From CAVPGP01 sp963718065 (GTDB lineage Bacteria > Actinomycetota > Thermoleophilia > Gaiellales > Gaiellaceae), in the NCBI GenBank assembly GCA_963718065.1, contig CAVQYE010000017.1, positions 135,875 through 199,874 on the forward strand: a stretch of DNA of 64,000 bases, read 5' to 3'. This document shows positions 10,605 through 18,656 of the stretch, in pieces; position 1 is the stretch's first letter; the number at the start of each line of letters is the position of its first letter. The notes under the pieces were generated by a model, which saw only the letters and a list, made by a program, of their open reading frames with translations, had not been told where the DNA came from and did not search any database. Both the position numbers and the translations under genes were made by a program.

Positions 10605-11258
10605 TCAGCACTCGGGGTCGAGGCCACTCGCAGCCAGATGCGCCGAGATGCCGACGACGCCCGGCACCCGGGAGACGAGCCCGACGAGGAGCTCGGCGTC
10701 GGACTCACTGTCGACGCGTCCGGCCAGCGTCACCTCGCCGTCCTCGACGTCCACCTTCAGGGTGTCCGGCTCGAGCCACATCCTGCGGGCGATGACGTCG
10801 CCGCGGATATCGGCGGCAATCTCCTCGTCGCTCCGGATGAATGCCTTCACCAGGTCGGCGCGGGTGACGATCCCGACGAGCTTTCCGTCCTCGACGACGG
10901 GCAACCGGTTCATGCCTGACTCGACCATCAGCTTGGCGGCCGCCGCGACCGGGCGGTGCTTGCTGATCGTCAGCGCGGGCGAGGTCATCGCCTCTCCGAC
11001 GAGTCGGGCGATGAGCTTCTGGCGGTCGCTTTCGTCGATCGGATCGACGAGCGACGCGAACGTGCCGCGCGAACGAGGCTTACCCTGCTCCTTGATCAGC
11101 AGGTCGGCCTCCGAGAACACGCCAAGAACGATGCCGTCGGCGCTCACCACCGGCAGCCCGGAAATCCGATGCTCTGCGAGCAGGCGGGCGGCCTCCTTGA
11201 GTGTCGCCCCCGGCAGGACTGCGACGACCTCGGTGGTCATGACGTCCTGAACTCTCAT
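10605..11258 (-). CDS. CBS-CBS-BON protein
   Basis: A 217-residue cytoplasmic protein. Two CBS repeats (residues ~1-65 'MRVQDVMTTEVVAVLPGATL' and ~85-145 'AMTSPALTISKHRPVAAAA', each ending in a 'GI/GVxxxxDLL' edge) form one Bateman nucleotide-sensing module. A BON domain follows (~150-210, 'DVEDGEVTLAGRVDSESDAE'). CBS pairs bind adenosine nucleotides; BON domains often contact membranes or phospholipids. The start at 11258 has AGGAGGAGG nine bases upstream. It is a paralogue of the gene at 15923 and resembles the Hrp1-like dormancy proteins of mycobacteria in its first half. Confidence 0.85.
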   Translation of the reverse strand: MRVQDVMTTEVVAVLPGATLKEAARLLAEHRISGLPVVSADGIVLGVFSEADLLIKEQGKPRSRGTFASLVDPIDESDRQKLIARLVGEAMTSPALTISKHRPVAAAAKLMVESGMNRLPVVEDGKLVGIVTRADLVKAFIRSDEEIAADIRGDVIARRMWLEPDTLKVDVEDGEVTLAGRVDSESDAELLVGLVSRVPGVVGISAHLAASGLDPEC

Positions 11259-11546
11259 CGTTCCGTCCTCCTCCTTGAGGCTCCGGAGATCAGGCTCTCT
11301 GGTCGCCGGCGCATGTTGCCTTCGGCCTACTGATCGTCGCCGGAGAGGGCCGGTCAGGGCATCAGGTGATCCACTGATCCGGGTTGCGGCTGAGTTCTGA
11401 CACCCGGCTACACGCGTGCGCAGCGCAGGAGCGACCGCACGCGCCGGCACCAACTTCGGTAGTTCGCCGCAGCGATCGACGGGTCTTCCCCGAGCACGGC
11501 GAGGCAGCCTGCGGGGAGATCACAGGCGACGAGTAAAGGAGGAGTC

Positions 11547-11930
11547 ATGGCAGTGATGCGCACGGTCGGTCACGGGCGCACGCCTGCGCGCCATGCACGT
11601 GTCCGCGAGGAATCGGCCGAGTACGTCGTCGAGCTCGACGTTGCCGACTTCGTCGAGCCCGAGCTGACTGTCGAGGCTCTCGGACCCGTGATCACGGTCC
11701 GTGGCGAGCAACACGAGACGCCCGGCGACGTGGGGCGCGCGCTCCGACTGCGTGAGCGGCTGGAGGAGACATTCCGGCTTCCCGCCGATGCGACGGTCGA
11801 CGATGTCAGCGCGTGCTATCGCCACGGCGTACTGGAGATCCATGCGCCGCGGAAACCGCTCGAGAGCAGAGACGTGCCGATCGAACGGCCGTCTTACTGG
11901 GAGATCCATCCCGAATCGACCCCCTACTGA
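11547..11930 (+). CDS. Small heat-shock protein, Hsp20/alpha-crystallin family
   Basis: A 127-residue ATP-independent chaperone. The alpha-crystallin beta-sandwich covers residues ~20-110: 'EYVVELDVADF' start, 'GPVITVRGEQ', 'LRERLEETFRLPADATVDDV' and the closing 'YRHGVLEIHAPRK', which replaces the usual A-x-x-x-n-GVL motif. The start has a strong AAAGGAGG site 4-6 bases upstream. N- and C-terminal arms are short, so oligomers may be small. Its place among USP, CBS and cation-ATPase genes matches actinobacterial dormancy/hypoxia clusters. Confidence 0.85.
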   Translation: MAVMRTVGHGRTPARHARVREESAEYVVELDVADFVEPELTVEALGPVITVRGEQHETPGDVGRALRLRERLEETFRLPADATVDDVSACYRHGVLEIHAPRKPLESRDVPIERPSYWEIHPESTPY

Positions 11931-11988
11931 GGCGGTGAGCTGACGGCGCCTGCGCCGAGCCCCACCCCCGGCTCGAAAGGAGACTGAG

Positions 11989-13332
11989 ATGAAAAGAGTG
12001 ATCATCATGGGAGCCGGAGGCCGGGACTTCCACAATTTCAACGTCGTGTACCGCGACGATCCGGAGACGGAGGTCATCGCCTTCACGGCGGCGCAGATCC
12101 CCGGCATCGACGACCGCGTCTACCCGCCGTCGCTCGCGGGCTCGCGCTACCCGGACGGAATCCCGATCCGGCCGGAGAGCGTGCTGTCGGAGCTGATCCG
12201 GGAGTTCGACGTCGACGAGGTCGTGCTGAGCTACTCGGATCTCAAGCACGAGGTCGTGATGCACAAGGCGTCGATCGTCCTCGCCGCCGGCGCGGACTTC
12301 AAGCTGCTCGGCCCGAACGCGACGATGCTTTCGTCGCGGAAGCCGGTCGTCGCCGTCACCGCGGTTCGCACGGGCTGCGGCAAGAGCCAGACGAGTCGCA
12401 AGGTGGGGCAGATCCTGCTGCACGCAGGGCTCAAGGTCGCGCTCGTCCGTCATCCGATGCCGTACGGCGATCTCGAGGCCATGCGCGTGCAGCGGTTCGC
12501 GACGCTCGCAGAGATCGATGACTCTCATCCGACCGTCGAGGAGCGCGAGGAATACGAGGAGCCCGTGCGGATGGGAATGGTCATGTACGCAGGCGTCGAC
12601 TACGAGCAGATCCTGCGCCGGGCCGAACAGGAAGCCGACGTCGTCATCTGGGACGGCGGCAACAACGACTTTCCCTTCTACGCGCCCGATCTCCTGATCA
12701 CGGTGGTCGACCCGCTGCGTCCGGGGCACGAGCTGCTGTACCACCCGGGCGAAGCGAATCTGCGGATGGCCGACGTCGTGGTCATCAACAAGGTCGACTC
12801 GGCCGAGGCGCACAACGTCGAGCAGGTGCTCGAGAGCATCGAGTCGGTGAATCCGATGGCGACGGTGATCTTCGCCGAGTCGCCGCCGATGCTCGACGTC
12901 GGCCCCGACATGGCTGGGTTGCTCGCACTCGTCGTCGAAGACGGCCCGACCTTGACGCACGGTGGGATGCCGTTCGGCGCCGGGCTCGTGGCAGCGCGCA
13001 GGGCGGGCGTGGCAAAGATCGTCGATCCGCGCCCGTTCGCCGTCGGCTCGATCAAGGAGACGCTGGAGCGGTGGCCGCAGCTCACGAACGTGTTGCCGGC
13101 GATGGGGTACGACGAACAGCAGTTGCGCGACCTCGAGGAGACCATCAACGCAACCGACTGCGATGTGGTCGTGACCGGAACGCCGATCGACCTCAGCAGG
13201 CTGATCACGTCGCAGCGTCCGATCCGGCGAGTCCGCTACCAGCTCGAGGAGGTCGGGCAGCCGACGCTCGCCGATGTCCTGCAGCCGATCGTGGTCGCGG
13301 CCGCACGGCCGGAGACCGTGATGACGGGGTGA
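11989..13332 (+). CDS. Cyclic 2,3-diphosphoglycerate synthetase-like P-loop GTPase
   Basis: A 447-residue protein of the family that includes archaeal cyclic-2,3-diphosphoglycerate synthetase, which closes 2,3-diphosphoglycerate into an intramolecular anhydride at ATP cost. An N-terminal Rossmann-like domain starts 'MKRVIIMGAGGRDFHNFNVV'. A P-loop 'RTGCGKSQTS' lies at about residue 126, 'ADVVIWDGGNND' at about 213 and 'VVINKVDSA' at about 265. The bacterial members are mostly uncharacterised, so the reaction is inferred. An AAAGGAG site precedes ATG 11989. It lies five bases before the carbamoyltransferase gene, clearly one operon with Hsp20 upstream. Confidence 0.72.
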   Translation: MKRVIIMGAGGRDFHNFNVVYRDDPETEVIAFTAAQIPGIDDRVYPPSLAGSRYPDGIPIRPESVLSELIREFDVDEVVLSYSDLKHEVVMHKASIVLAAGADFKLLGPNATMLSSRKPVVAVTAVRTGCGKSQTSRKVGQILLHAGLKVALVRHPMPYGDLEAMRVQRFATLAEIDDSHPTVEEREEYEEPVRMGMVMYAGVDYEQILRRAEQEADVVIWDGGNNDFPFYAPDLLITVVDPLRPGHELLYHPGEANLRMADVVVINKVDSAEAHNVEQVLESIESVNPMATVIFAESPPMLDVGPDMAGLLALVVEDGPTLTHGGMPFGAGLVAARRAGVAKIVDPRPFAVGSIKETLERWPQLTNVLPAMGYDEQQLRDLEETINATDCDVVVTGTPIDLSRLITSQRPIRRVRYQLEEVGQPTLADVLQPIVVAAARPETVMTG

Positions 13333-13337
13333 CCGAC

Positions 13338-14354
13338 ATGACGATCCAGACACCACCGAACGAGACACCACCGAGAGGGCCACCGACGCGGTTCGGTGGG
13401 CGGGCCGGACGGCTCCGCAACTTCACGCGGGTGTCCGACCTGACGCCTACGACCATGGCCGCGCTGCTCGATCTGGCCGACGCATTGAGAAAGGCGCCCG
13501 AGCGCTTTGGCGATGCGCTTCGTGGCGAGTCGATCGCCTGCATCTTCGAGAAGCCATCGGCCAGGATGCGGGTCTCCTTCGCGGCGGCAGCCGCACGGCT
13601 CGGGGCGACGCCGATCGCGCTCTCGCCGCAGGAGCTCCAGCTCGGACGCGGGGAATCGATCGCCGACACGGCGCAGTCGCTCTCGGCTTACGTCTCCGCG
13701 ATCGTCGTCCGCACGTTTGCGCAGAAGACCGTTGACGAGCTTGCCTTCTGGGCGAGCGTGCCCGTGGTGAACGCGCTTTCGAACGAACACCATCCGTGCC
13801 AGTCCCTCGCGGACATGCTCACGATCAGAGACGCGTTCGGCGACCTCCGCGGCTGTCGCGTGGCTTTCCTCGGCGACGGTGGGAACCACGTCGCCCACTC
13901 ACTCGTCGAGGCCGCTGCGCTCACCGGCTCAGATGTGTGGATCGCGTGCCCGCCGGAGCATGCACCGGCTCCAGCCGTGCTCGCCGGAGCCCGGAAGCTC
14001 GCAGAGCGTACGGGCGCCGAGCTGCACGTTGTGAGCGATCCGCGCGTGGCCGTGTCGGGAGCCGCTGCCGTTTACGCGGACGTGTGGTCCTCCTCGATGG
14101 GAGCGGAGCACGAGCATGACCGGCGCCGGCGGGCGCTCGCTCCGTATCAGGTGACGCGCGAGCTGATGCAACTGGCGGCAGCTGACGCGATCTTTCTGCA
14201 TTGCCTGCCGGCGAAGCGCGGCCAGGAGGTCGCGGCCTGCGTGATCGACGGACCGCAATCGGCGGTCTGGGAGCAGTCGGCGAACCGGCTGCCAACCGAG
14301 CAGGCTCTGTTGCTCGCACTCCTGCGGGGCTTCGAGCCGGAGCGTGCGCTGTGA
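13338..14354 (+). CDS. Ornithine carbamoyltransferase-like protein with altered STRTR motif
   Basis: A 338-residue aspartate/ornithine carbamoyltransferase-fold protein. Known members move a carbamoyl group from carbamoyl phosphate to ornithine, or run the reverse in the arginine deiminase route. 'HPCQ' (~residue 151), the ornithine loop 'DVWSSSMG' and 'HCLPAKRGQEV' (~287) are all kept. The phosphate-binding 'FEKPSTRTRVSF' reads 'FEKPSARMRVSF' (~70-78), so both threonines are replaced. The first ~20 residues are a Pro-rich extension. It is coupled to the universal stress gene by a GTGA overlap. A catabolic or altered-substrate enzyme is possible; argG, argH and other arg genes are absent. Confidence 0.8.
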   Translation: MTIQTPPNETPPRGPPTRFGGRAGRLRNFTRVSDLTPTTMAALLDLADALRKAPERFGDALRGESIACIFEKPSARMRVSFAAAAARLGATPIALSPQELQLGRGESIADTAQSLSAYVSAIVVRTFAQKTVDELAFWASVPVVNALSNEHHPCQSLADMLTIRDAFGDLRGCRVAFLGDGGNHVAHSLVEAAALTGSDVWIACPPEHAPAPAVLAGARKLAERTGAELHVVSDPRVAVSGAAAVYADVWSSSMGAEHEHDRRRRALAPYQVTRELMQLAAADAIFLHCLPAKRGQEVAACVIDGPQSAVWEQSANRLPTEQALLLALLRGFEPERAL

Positions 14355-15166
14355 GTGGCCCCGTCTTCACCGACGTGCTCGTGGGCATCGACGGCTCCGG
14401 CGAAGCTCTCGAGGCTGCGCGCCAGGCTGCGCGCCTCGCAGGCCCCGAAGGCACTGTGAAGCTGCTGGCCGCGTGGGACCTCGCGGTGCCGCTTGCGCAG
14501 CCTTACGGATCGGCCGACATCGCGATCCAGGAGGAGCTGCCGCATACGCGCGCGTCGAGGTGGCTGCGTGAGGCCGAAGCGCATCTCTCCCCGAGCGCCA
14601 ACGTCGAAGTCAAGGCGGCGCGTGGTCCTGCGTGGCAGGCGCTGATCTCGACGGCGCAGGCAGAGGAGTACGACCTGATCGCCGTCGGCTCGCACGGCGA
14701 AGGGCGCGCGATCGGAATCATCGGCGGCTCAACCACGACGGAGCTCGTCCACAAGTCGCCGTGCTCCCTCCTGGTAGCCCGTGCCGCCGGTGAAGACTTC
14801 CCGCAGAAGATCGTGGTCGGCATCGACGGATCGCAGGAGTCCGCGGCCGCATTCGCCGTCGCGTCGAAGCTCGCCACCCAGCTCGCGGCAACGTTGTGGC
14901 CGGTCATGGCTTGGGGTCGCACGCCGCCACCCGAGAAAAGCAGCGTCGCGCTGATCACCGAGCGCTACGAGGAGCTACCCGACACGCCGGTCCGCGCGTT
15001 GACCGCAGCGGCGGCCGACGCCGATCTGATCGTCGTCGGCAGTCGCGGCCTGCACGGATTGAAGTCCCTCGGCTCCGTCTCGGAGCGGGTCGCCCACGAG
15101 GCACGCTGCTCGACGTTGATCGTCCATGCGCCGCGACAGGGCGTCCCGGGCGAAGCCGACCGCTGA
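14351..15166 (+). CDS. Tandem universal stress protein (USP-USP)
   Basis: A 271-residue cytoplasmic protein with two Usp domains (~5-145 and ~150-265). Each opens with 'VLVGIDGSGEA' or 'IVVGIDGSQES' and closes with the ATP-binding loop: 'AVGSHGEGRAIGIIGGSTT' and 'VVGSRGLHGLKSLGSVSERV', both matching G-2x-G-9x-G(S/T). That predicts ATP-binding Usp proteins of the type induced in hypoxic or stationary-phase actinobacteria. The start GTG overlaps the stop of the upstream carbamoyltransferase. A second two-domain paralogue lies at 21560. Confidence 0.9.
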   Translation: MSGPVFTDVLVGIDGSGEALEAARQAARLAGPEGTVKLLAAWDLAVPLAQPYGSADIAIQEELPHTRASRWLREAEAHLSPSANVEVKAARGPAWQALISTAQAEEYDLIAVGSHGEGRAIGIIGGSTTTELVHKSPCSLLVARAAGEDFPQKIVVGIDGSQESAAAFAVASKLATQLAATLWPVMAWGRTPPPEKSSVALITERYEELPDTPVRALTAAAADADLIVVGSRGLHGLKSLGSVSERVAHEARCSTLIVHAPRQGVPGEADR

Positions 15167-15182
15167 GCTTCGCGCGGGCCGC

Positions 15183-15770
15183 TCAGGAGGCGCTTTGGCC
15201 CGGGACAGAACGGTCGCGTGCGACGAAGCCGGCGTCGATGCGCAGGACGGCGGCGAGCGCATCCTCGGCCGGCAGAGCCGGGTTGAAGAGCGGGCTGATC
15301 GTCGCGTCTGCGATCAGGCGCGTGCAGGCGACCGCGCACGCCGGGTCAAGGTCGAGCTTCCGGTCGTCCAGATGCTCGGCGAGGAGTGCGAGCTCATCCG
15401 CACACGCTGCGACTCGGTCGCGTTCCGCGTAGGTCGGGTCCTCGAGCAGCAGGCGAATCGCCCGTGCGAGGTGCCGTCGGCTCTGCTTGCTGGCGGCCTT
15501 CTCGGCCTCCAGGCGGACCTCCGGGATCGTGTAGGCGTCCCTCTCGGCCTTCAGGTAGTCGAGGAGGCTCCACCTCCGGACCATCGCCCGCATCGTCAGG
15601 AAGGTCATCAGGCACCCGCCCGCGAGGAGAGCGAGGCTGATCGAGGGGGCGAAGCGGCTCGCCGCGATCGCGGCACCGAGGGCCGCCGCGGCGAGGATCG
15701 TGTCGCCCCATTCTTCCGAGCGGAGCTCGTGGAGCCTCTTGGCGGCGTCCTCTACGGCTCTTGCATGCAT
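15183..15770 (-). CDS. Unrecognised two-span membrane protein
   Basis: 195 residues. An N-terminal amphipathic helix with charged residues (RAVEDAAKRLHELRSEEWG) is followed by two adjacent hydrophobic segments (~22-38 and ~42-60, separated by a short turn), then a largely helical, charged cytoplasmic domain to the end. I do not recognise a family. It is convergent with the universal stress gene (16 bases apart) and divergent from the second CBS-BON gene, so it may be part of the same stress cluster. Codon use looks like the neighbours. Confidence 0.6.
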   Translation of the reverse strand: MHARAVEDAAKRLHELRSEEWGDTILAAAALGAAIAASRFAPSISLALLAGGCLMTFLTMRAMVRRWSLLDYLKAERDAYTIPEVRLEAEKAASKQSRRHLARAIRLLLEDPTYAERDRVAACADELALLAEHLDDRKLDLDPACAVACTRLIADATISPLFNPALPAEDALAAVLRIDAGFVARDRSVPGQSAS

Positions 15771-15849
15771 CGACTAGAGCTTCCGGGTGGCGGGCTCTGA
15801 TCGCATCCGGTCCCGGCCGCGCGCTCATCCGGTGAAGCCCCGACGCGGA

Positions 15850-15868
15850 CATGTGGCTTTTCCACATG
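15850..15868. promoter_or_regulatory. Inverted repeat CATGTGG-N5-CCACATG
   Basis: A perfect 7+7 inverted repeat with a five-base CTTTT centre. It sits in the divergent gap between the two-span membrane protein (start 15770, minus) and the CBS-BON gene (start 15923, plus). It could be a repressor or activator operator acting on both; a protein that binds it is not identified. A short RNA hairpin is the alternative. Confidence 0.45.
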
Positions 15869-15922
15869 CGACTCCGTGCGCGCGCCGATGAGTCCCCGGT
15901 GCGCCGGCTCCATTCTTCAGGC

Positions 15923-16615
15923 ATGAAGGTCGAGCAGATCATGCAGCGCGATGTGATCACGGTCACGCCGAGCACATCCCTGAAGACGGTCGCCAGGCTG
16001 CTCGTCGACCGCGGGGTCTCCGGCTGCCCGGTGGTCGATGACGCCGGTGTGGTGATCGGCGTCATCTCCGAATGCGACATCGTGGTCAAGGAGCAGGGCG
16101 TGACTCCCACACGAGCGCACCGGCTGAGCTGGCTCTTCCGCGCGGACAAGCGCGGGTCGGCCAGAGGTGGGGCGCGGGTGACGGGCGACGTGATGTCGAC
16201 GCCGGCTCTGACCGTCGATCCGCGGCGCTCGGTCGCCGACGCCGCCAGGCTGCTGACCGAGCACGGCGTCAAGCGCCTGCCGGTCGTCTCGGGTGGCAAG
16301 CTCGTCGGCATCGTCACCCGGTCCGATCTCGTTCGCGCCTTCACGCGTAGCGACCCGGAGCTCCTGCGGGAGATCCGAGAAGACGTGCTCCTGGGCTCGC
16401 TGTGGATCGACCCGACACGCGTCCTGATCACCGTCACGAACGGCGAGGTGACGCTCGAGGGCCGTCTCGAGACACGCACGCAGGCGGAGATTCTCACGTC
16501 GTCGGCCGCCCGGGTGCCCGGCGTCGTCTCGGTGGACGACTCGCGCCTGGCATGGGTCGTCGACGATCTTGCGAACCGGTCCCCCGAGCCCTCGCTCTAC
16601 TGGCCCGCCGGCTGA
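15923..16615 (+). CDS. CBS-CBS-BON protein (second copy)
   Basis: A 230-residue paralogue of the gene at 10605-11258, with the same domain order. The CBS pair covers ~1-135 ('MKVEQIMQRDVITVTPSTSL', 'VMSTPALTVDPRRSVADAA', 'GIVTRSDLVRAFTRSD') and BON covers ~140-205 ('TNGEVTLEGRLETRTQAE'). A 25-residue linker rich in Arg and Gly between the two CBS repeats is longer than in the first copy. ATG 15923 is chosen because the CBS repeat starts there. No strong ribosome site is visible, and an in-frame ATG at 15851 would add an unlikely Arg-rich stretch. Confidence 0.83.
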   Translation: MKVEQIMQRDVITVTPSTSLKTVARLLVDRGVSGCPVVDDAGVVIGVISECDIVVKEQGVTPTRAHRLSWLFRADKRGSARGGARVTGDVMSTPALTVDPRRSVADAARLLTEHGVKRLPVVSGGKLVGIVTRSDLVRAFTRSDPELLREIREDVLLGSLWIDPTRVLITVTNGEVTLEGRLETRTQAEILTSSAARVPGVVSVDDSRLAWVVDDLANRSPEPSLYWPAG

Positions 16616-16721
16616 TCGTCTCTCCCGATCCGTAGTTCCCCACCGACGAGTCGGCGTTCGTCCGGATCGGCCGGCGGCGTCGACGGGAGAGGCCAGCCTG
16701 CACCTCTGAAGGGAGAGCGAG

Positions 16722-18169
16722 ATGACAACGACCAACGCACAGGCGCGCGAGCGGGCGGCCACGACGCGGCTGCAGGTCGTCGAGGTCGGCGAGCGGTCGC
16801 TCGCGTCCTACTTCAACGTCGTTCCGATCCACATCCTCGAGGCGCTTGACCGGGCCGCCGAGTCACTCCGCGGCGCGCGGATCCTGCACCTCAACGCCAC
16901 GCCGTACGGCGGCGGCGTCTCGGAGATCCTTCGCTCGGGCGTGCCGCTGCTCAGCGATCTCGGCCTGGTCGCCGACTGGCAGGTGATCCGCGGCGACGAG
17001 CCGTTCTTCCAGGTCACCAAGGCGATCCACAACGGCCTGCAGGGCGCCCACGGCGAGCTGTCCGATCCCGAGACGCGAGGCTCTACCTGGCCAACGCCGC
17101 GCGAACGCCGACGCTCTTCGCCGAGGACTACGACTTCGTCTTCGTGCACGACCCGCAGCCCGCCGCGTGCTGCCGCTGCGCGGCAAGGGTAGCGCCCGGT
17201 GGATCTGGCGCTGCCACATCGACACGTCGCACGCCGAATCCCGCGGTCTGGGCGTTCCTCAGGCGGTTTCTCGGCGAGTACGACGCCGCCGATCTTCACG
17301 CTGGCGGAGTTCGTCCCCCCGGACGTGCCCGTCGCACGCGTGGCGATCATCCCGCCGGCGATCGACCCGCTGAGCCCCAAGAACCTGCCAGCTGCCGCCG
17401 ATCACGGCGCGACAGGTCCTCGAGTGGATCGGCGTCCGCACCGACGCCCGCTCGTCACGCAGGTCTCCCGCTTCGACCGCTGGAAGGATCCGCTCGGCGT
17501 CGTCGAGGCGTACCGCGCGTGCGCCCGCCAGGAGTCCCGGACCTCCAGCTCGCGCTCGTCGGCTCGCTGGCGCTCGACGATCCCGAGGGCTGGGACGTCT
17601 ACCGCGCGATCCGCGGCGAGACCGCGGACGACCAGCCGCATCCACGTCTTCACCAACCTCGTCGGCGTCGGCAACATCGAGGTCAACGCGTTCCAGCGGC
17701 TCTCCAACGTCGTGATCCAGAAGTCGATCCGCGAGGGCTTCGGGCTCGTGGTCTCCGAGGCGCTGTGGAAGGGCACGCCGGTCGTCGCCGGGCGCGCGGG
17801 CGGCATCCCGCTGCAGATGGCCGACGGCGTCGGCGGCATCCTGGTCGACTCCGTCGAGGAGTGCGCCGCGGCGATCTCGAGTTGGTGCTCGACGCGGCGC
17901 GCGCGGAAGAGTTGGGACGCAGCGGCCACGAACGAGTCCACCAGCACTTCCTGCTGCCGCGGCTGCTTCTGAACGAGCTTCTCTTGCTGAACGAGCTCGC
18001 GGGCAACCCGGCGGCCGCCGTCGAGCTGGACCCGGTCTGCGGTTTGGTGGTCGAGCCCGGGGCGGGTCTTCCGTCGGTCGAGCAGCGCGGCATCCGCCAC
18101 GTCTTCTGCTCGAACGACTGCCGGCGCCGGTTCCTGACCCGTGATCTGGAGGCCCCAATCGAGGGCTGA
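16722..18169 (+). CDS. Trehalose-synthase-like GT4 glycosyltransferase with C-terminal YHS domain (frameshifted)
   Basis: A family-4 glycosyltransferase resembling trehalose glycosyltransferring synthase (TreT), which links NDP-glucose and glucose. Key pieces are 'ILHLNATPYGGGVSEIL' (N-terminal nucleotide-sugar fold), 'VTQVSRFDRWKDPLGVVEAY' (start of the C-terminal fold) and the donor-site 'REGFGLVVSEALWKGTPVV'. The frame breaks at about 17085, 17240, 17295, 17405, 17540, 17630 and 17880. After 'LLLNELA' the reading continues without a stop into 'DPVCGLVVEPG...FCSNDCRRRF', a YHS-type metal-binding domain with the DPVCG and FCS-x2-C signatures. A GT4-YHS fusion is unusual. Trehalose production would fit the stress cluster. 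Confidence 0.7.
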
Positions 18170-18271
18170 ACGCATCACCGACCGACACCCCAATCCAAGG
18201 AGGAGATCCGGGGCTTCCCCGATGCCGCGTCCTCTCGGGTGGGGAGAAAACGCGGCGAAAGGAGGTGTGAG

Positions 18272-18544
18272 ATGTCGACTCTTTCGCATCAGCCGTCGGA
18301 GGTCGCCCGGGAGGGCCGGAGTTGGTCGGTGCAACTCCTGGTCCGCGAGATGTGGGCTTCCCTGGCGATCATCGTCATGTGGCTTTCGGTGCTGCTGGAT
18401 GCCGTCTTCGGTCCGAACATCGAGACGTCAAGTGCCGGCGGAGACCACTCGGTTGTTCCGTCAGCAGTTGTGCTGGCACTGTTCGCGTTCCTCGCCACCT
18501 GGGTCGTCGCAAAGTACGGCTTCCGGGACGAGCGGAACAGGTGA
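18272..18544 (+). CDS. Small two-span membrane protein
   Basis: A 90-residue protein with two hydrophobic segments: ~28-47 ('MWASLAIIVMWLSVLLDAVF') and ~62-82 ('VVPSAVVLALFAFLATWVV'), and a charged 'KYGFRDERNR' end on the cytoplasmic side. Start ATG 18272 has an AAAGGAGGT site with ideal spacing. No family is recognised. It lies between the GT4-YHS gene and the P-type ATPase, on the same strand, 112 bases ahead of the ATPase, so it could be a small partner of that pump. Confidence 0.6.
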   Translation: MSTLSHQPSEVAREGRSWSVQLLVREMWASLAIIVMWLSVLLDAVFGPNIETSSAGGDHSVVPSAVVLALFAFLATWVVAKYGFRDERNR

Positions 18545-18656
18545 CGGAGGCCTGAGCCGGGCAACGGTCGCCGGCTAGACGTCCATTGCCGGCGGCCGCG
18601 TTTCCGCGCAGGACAGGTGCCCCGACCCGAGGGCGCCAACGAGGATCCGCTACGCC

